From an uncultured Dyadobacter sp. (GTDB lineage Bacteria; Bacteroidota; Bacteroidia; Cytophagales; Spirosomataceae): DNA of 6,596 nucleotides. Every line of letters begins with the position of its first letter. The stretch's first letter is position 1. A model generated the notes under the pieces. The model saw only the letters and a list, made by a program, of their open reading frames with translations. It was not told where the DNA came from and did not search any database. The position numbers and the translations under genes were made by a program. The stretch lies in assembly GCA_946481035.1 (NCBI GenBank), contig CAMLNK010000233.1, positions 1-6,596 on the forward strand, in the 5' to 3' direction. Shown piece after piece: positions 5,603 to 6,596 of the stretch.

Positions 5603-6596
5603 ATGCTTCACCGAACGCGGCTTCTTATCCTGCTACTCCTCACCCTACGGACCGGCTTTGCCTTTTCGCAATCCATCGATTTATCCAAAAGCCAGATTTT
5701 CAGCCCTACCGACAAAACAGCATTGCTCAGAAGCATTGAAATACTACAAAGTGAAGTGGAAAAGCGGACCGGCATTAAACTACCCATCGCCAAAAAGCTT
5801 CCTAAAACCGGTAGCGTGATCCTGATCGCCATGGAGAGCGAATTGGGCAAATTACCGGAGCCCTACAAAAGCGCCGTGGCCGCATTACCCGAAACGAAAA
5901 GCGAGGGTTTCAAACTGGCAGCAGGCCCTTCGAATACGATTGTTATAGCAGGAAAAGATGCGCGGGGGATTTTGTACGGTGTAGGGCGATTCCTGCGGAA
6001 AGCGGAAATGACCCGCGGCAAGTTGCAGGTTAGCGGCCGGTTGGCGATCAGTACCAGCCCGAAATACCCGATGCGCGGGCATCAGCTGGGTTACCGGCCC
6101 AAAACGAACGCGTATGATGCATTCACCGTCGCCGGTTTCGACCAGTACATTCGTGAACTGGCACTATTTGGGGCAAATACCATTGAAATACTCCCTCCGC
6201 GCACCGACGACGACGCTACCAGCCGGCATATGAAAATCCCGGCAGCGCAAATGATCGTCGAGCAATCGCGCATTTGTAACTCGTACGGTCTCGACGTGTC
6301 GATCTGGTATCCGAATATGGGTAAAAACTACATCCACCCCGATTCGATTGCCAAAGAGCTGGCCGAACGCGAGCAGGTATTTGCGAGCTTGCCCAGGCTC
6401 GATGGCGTGTTTGTACCCGCGGGCGACCCGGGCGAGTTGGAGCCGGATGTACTTTTCGCGTGGTTGGGAAAAGAAGCGGCAGTATTGCAGAAATATCATC
6501 CCAAGGCCAAAATCTGGGTTTCGCCCCAGGTGTTCCGGCCTACCCAACAATGGTTCGATGCGTTTTTCAGCCATGCCAACAAGGAATATCCCTGGT
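5603..6596 (+). CDS. Secreted glycosidase-like protein with GH20b-like N-terminal domain, 3' end outside window
   Basis: The reading frame starts at ATG 5603 and stays open to the right edge: 331 residues are visible. Residues 1-22 form a Sec signal peptide (basic LHRTR, a Leu-rich core, and AFS before Gln23), so the protein is exported; no lipobox Cys is present. Residues about 25-150 look like the zincin-like domain that precedes GH20 and GH67 barrels, ending in the typical GKDARGILYGVGRFLR stretch (117-132). A TIM-barrel-like part then begins at MRGHQLGYRPKTNAYD (157-172), with strands near ANTIEILPPR (191-200) and DVSIWYP (231-237), and an acidic strand end in PAGDPGE (272-278) that may hold catalytic residues, as HxGGDE does in GH20. 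I do not recognise a characterised family and the GH20 signature itself is absent. It is coupled to the NagX-like gene, suggesting a periplasmic glycan or amino-sugar substrate (inference). Alternatives are a GH67/GH84-related enzyme or a non-catalytic glycan-binding relative. Confidence 0.75.
   Translation, partial: MLHRTRLLILLLLTLRTGFAFSQSIDLSKSQIFSPTDKTALLRSIEILQSEVEKRTGIKLPIAKKLPKTGSVILIAMESELGKLPEPYKSAVAALPETKSEGFKLAAGPSNTIVIAGKDARGILYGVGRFLRKAEMTRGKLQVSGRLAISTSPKYPMRGHQLGYRPKTNAYDAFTVAGFDQYIRELALFGANTIEILPPRTDDDATSRHMKIPAAQMIVEQSRICNSYGLDVSIWYPNMGKNYIHPDSIAKELAEREQVFASLPRLDGVFVPAGDPGELEPDVLFAWLGKEAAVLQKYHPKAKIWVSPQVFRPTQQWFDAFFSHANKEYPW

Noticed and set aside
5341..5739. Plus-strand ORF spanning the acyltransferase-hydrolase junction
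   Set aside because: It is a frame-shifted translation, rich in Arg, His and Pro, overlapping two well-supported genes.
857..6264. Shared 13-mer ATCGTCGAGCAAT at 857-869 and 6252-6264
   Set aside because: It falls in two unrelated coding regions with different surroundings, so chance is the best explanation.
6164..6574. Minus-strand ORF of 136 codons near the right edge
   Set aside because: It is antisense to the secreted glycosidase-like gene, whose signal peptide and domain pattern make the plus-strand frame the real one.

Overview
The window looks like a chromosomal carbohydrate-use locus from a Bacteroidota bacterium. By gene content and a roughly even GC content it is most like a Cytophagales genus such as Dyadobacter; the genus is only a guess. 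Support comes from a Bacteroidota-style lipoprotein glycosidase, the lack of Shine-Dalgarno sequences before the starts, FucP-type sugar transport, and a DUF5009/NagX-type membrane acyltransferase.

Layout: there are two divergent gene sets around a 156-bp intergenic region (4343-4498). On the minus strand, in transcription order, are a GH20 beta-N-acetylhexosaminidase lipoprotein (1736-4342), a ROK-family sugar kinase (853-1683) and a FucP/NagP-like MFS sugar transporter (1-802, running off the left edge). The gaps are about 50 bp, so this is probably one operon. On the plus strand are a NagX/HGSNAT-like multi-pass acyltransferase (4499-5599) and, three bases after its stop and in the same frame, a secreted glycosidase-like protein of a family I cannot name (5603 to the right edge, 331 residues visible). 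Both edge genes are open at the window boundary.

How the genes may work together (inference): the GH20 enzyme, anchored in the envelope, would release N-acetylhexosamine from chitin oligosaccharides or other glycans. The MFS permease would bring the monosaccharide in, and the ROK kinase would phosphorylate it. The NagX-like protein and its coupled secreted partner would act on the same or a related amino sugar at the periplasmic face. The gene set resembles GlcNAc-use regulons of Proteobacteria that contain nagP, nagK, hex and nagX. No regulator, deacetylase (NagA), deaminase (NagB) or SusC/SusD pair lies in the window.

Points worth a second look: the kinase lacks the zinc-binding signature of ROK proteins; the transporter appears to have amides where E. 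coli FucP has two key acidic residues; the unnamed glycosidase-like gene is tightly coupled to the acyltransferase; and the divergent promoter region holds GCAAAA repeats spaced 22 bp apart. Nothing suggests mobile elements, CRISPR, RNA genes or recent transfer.
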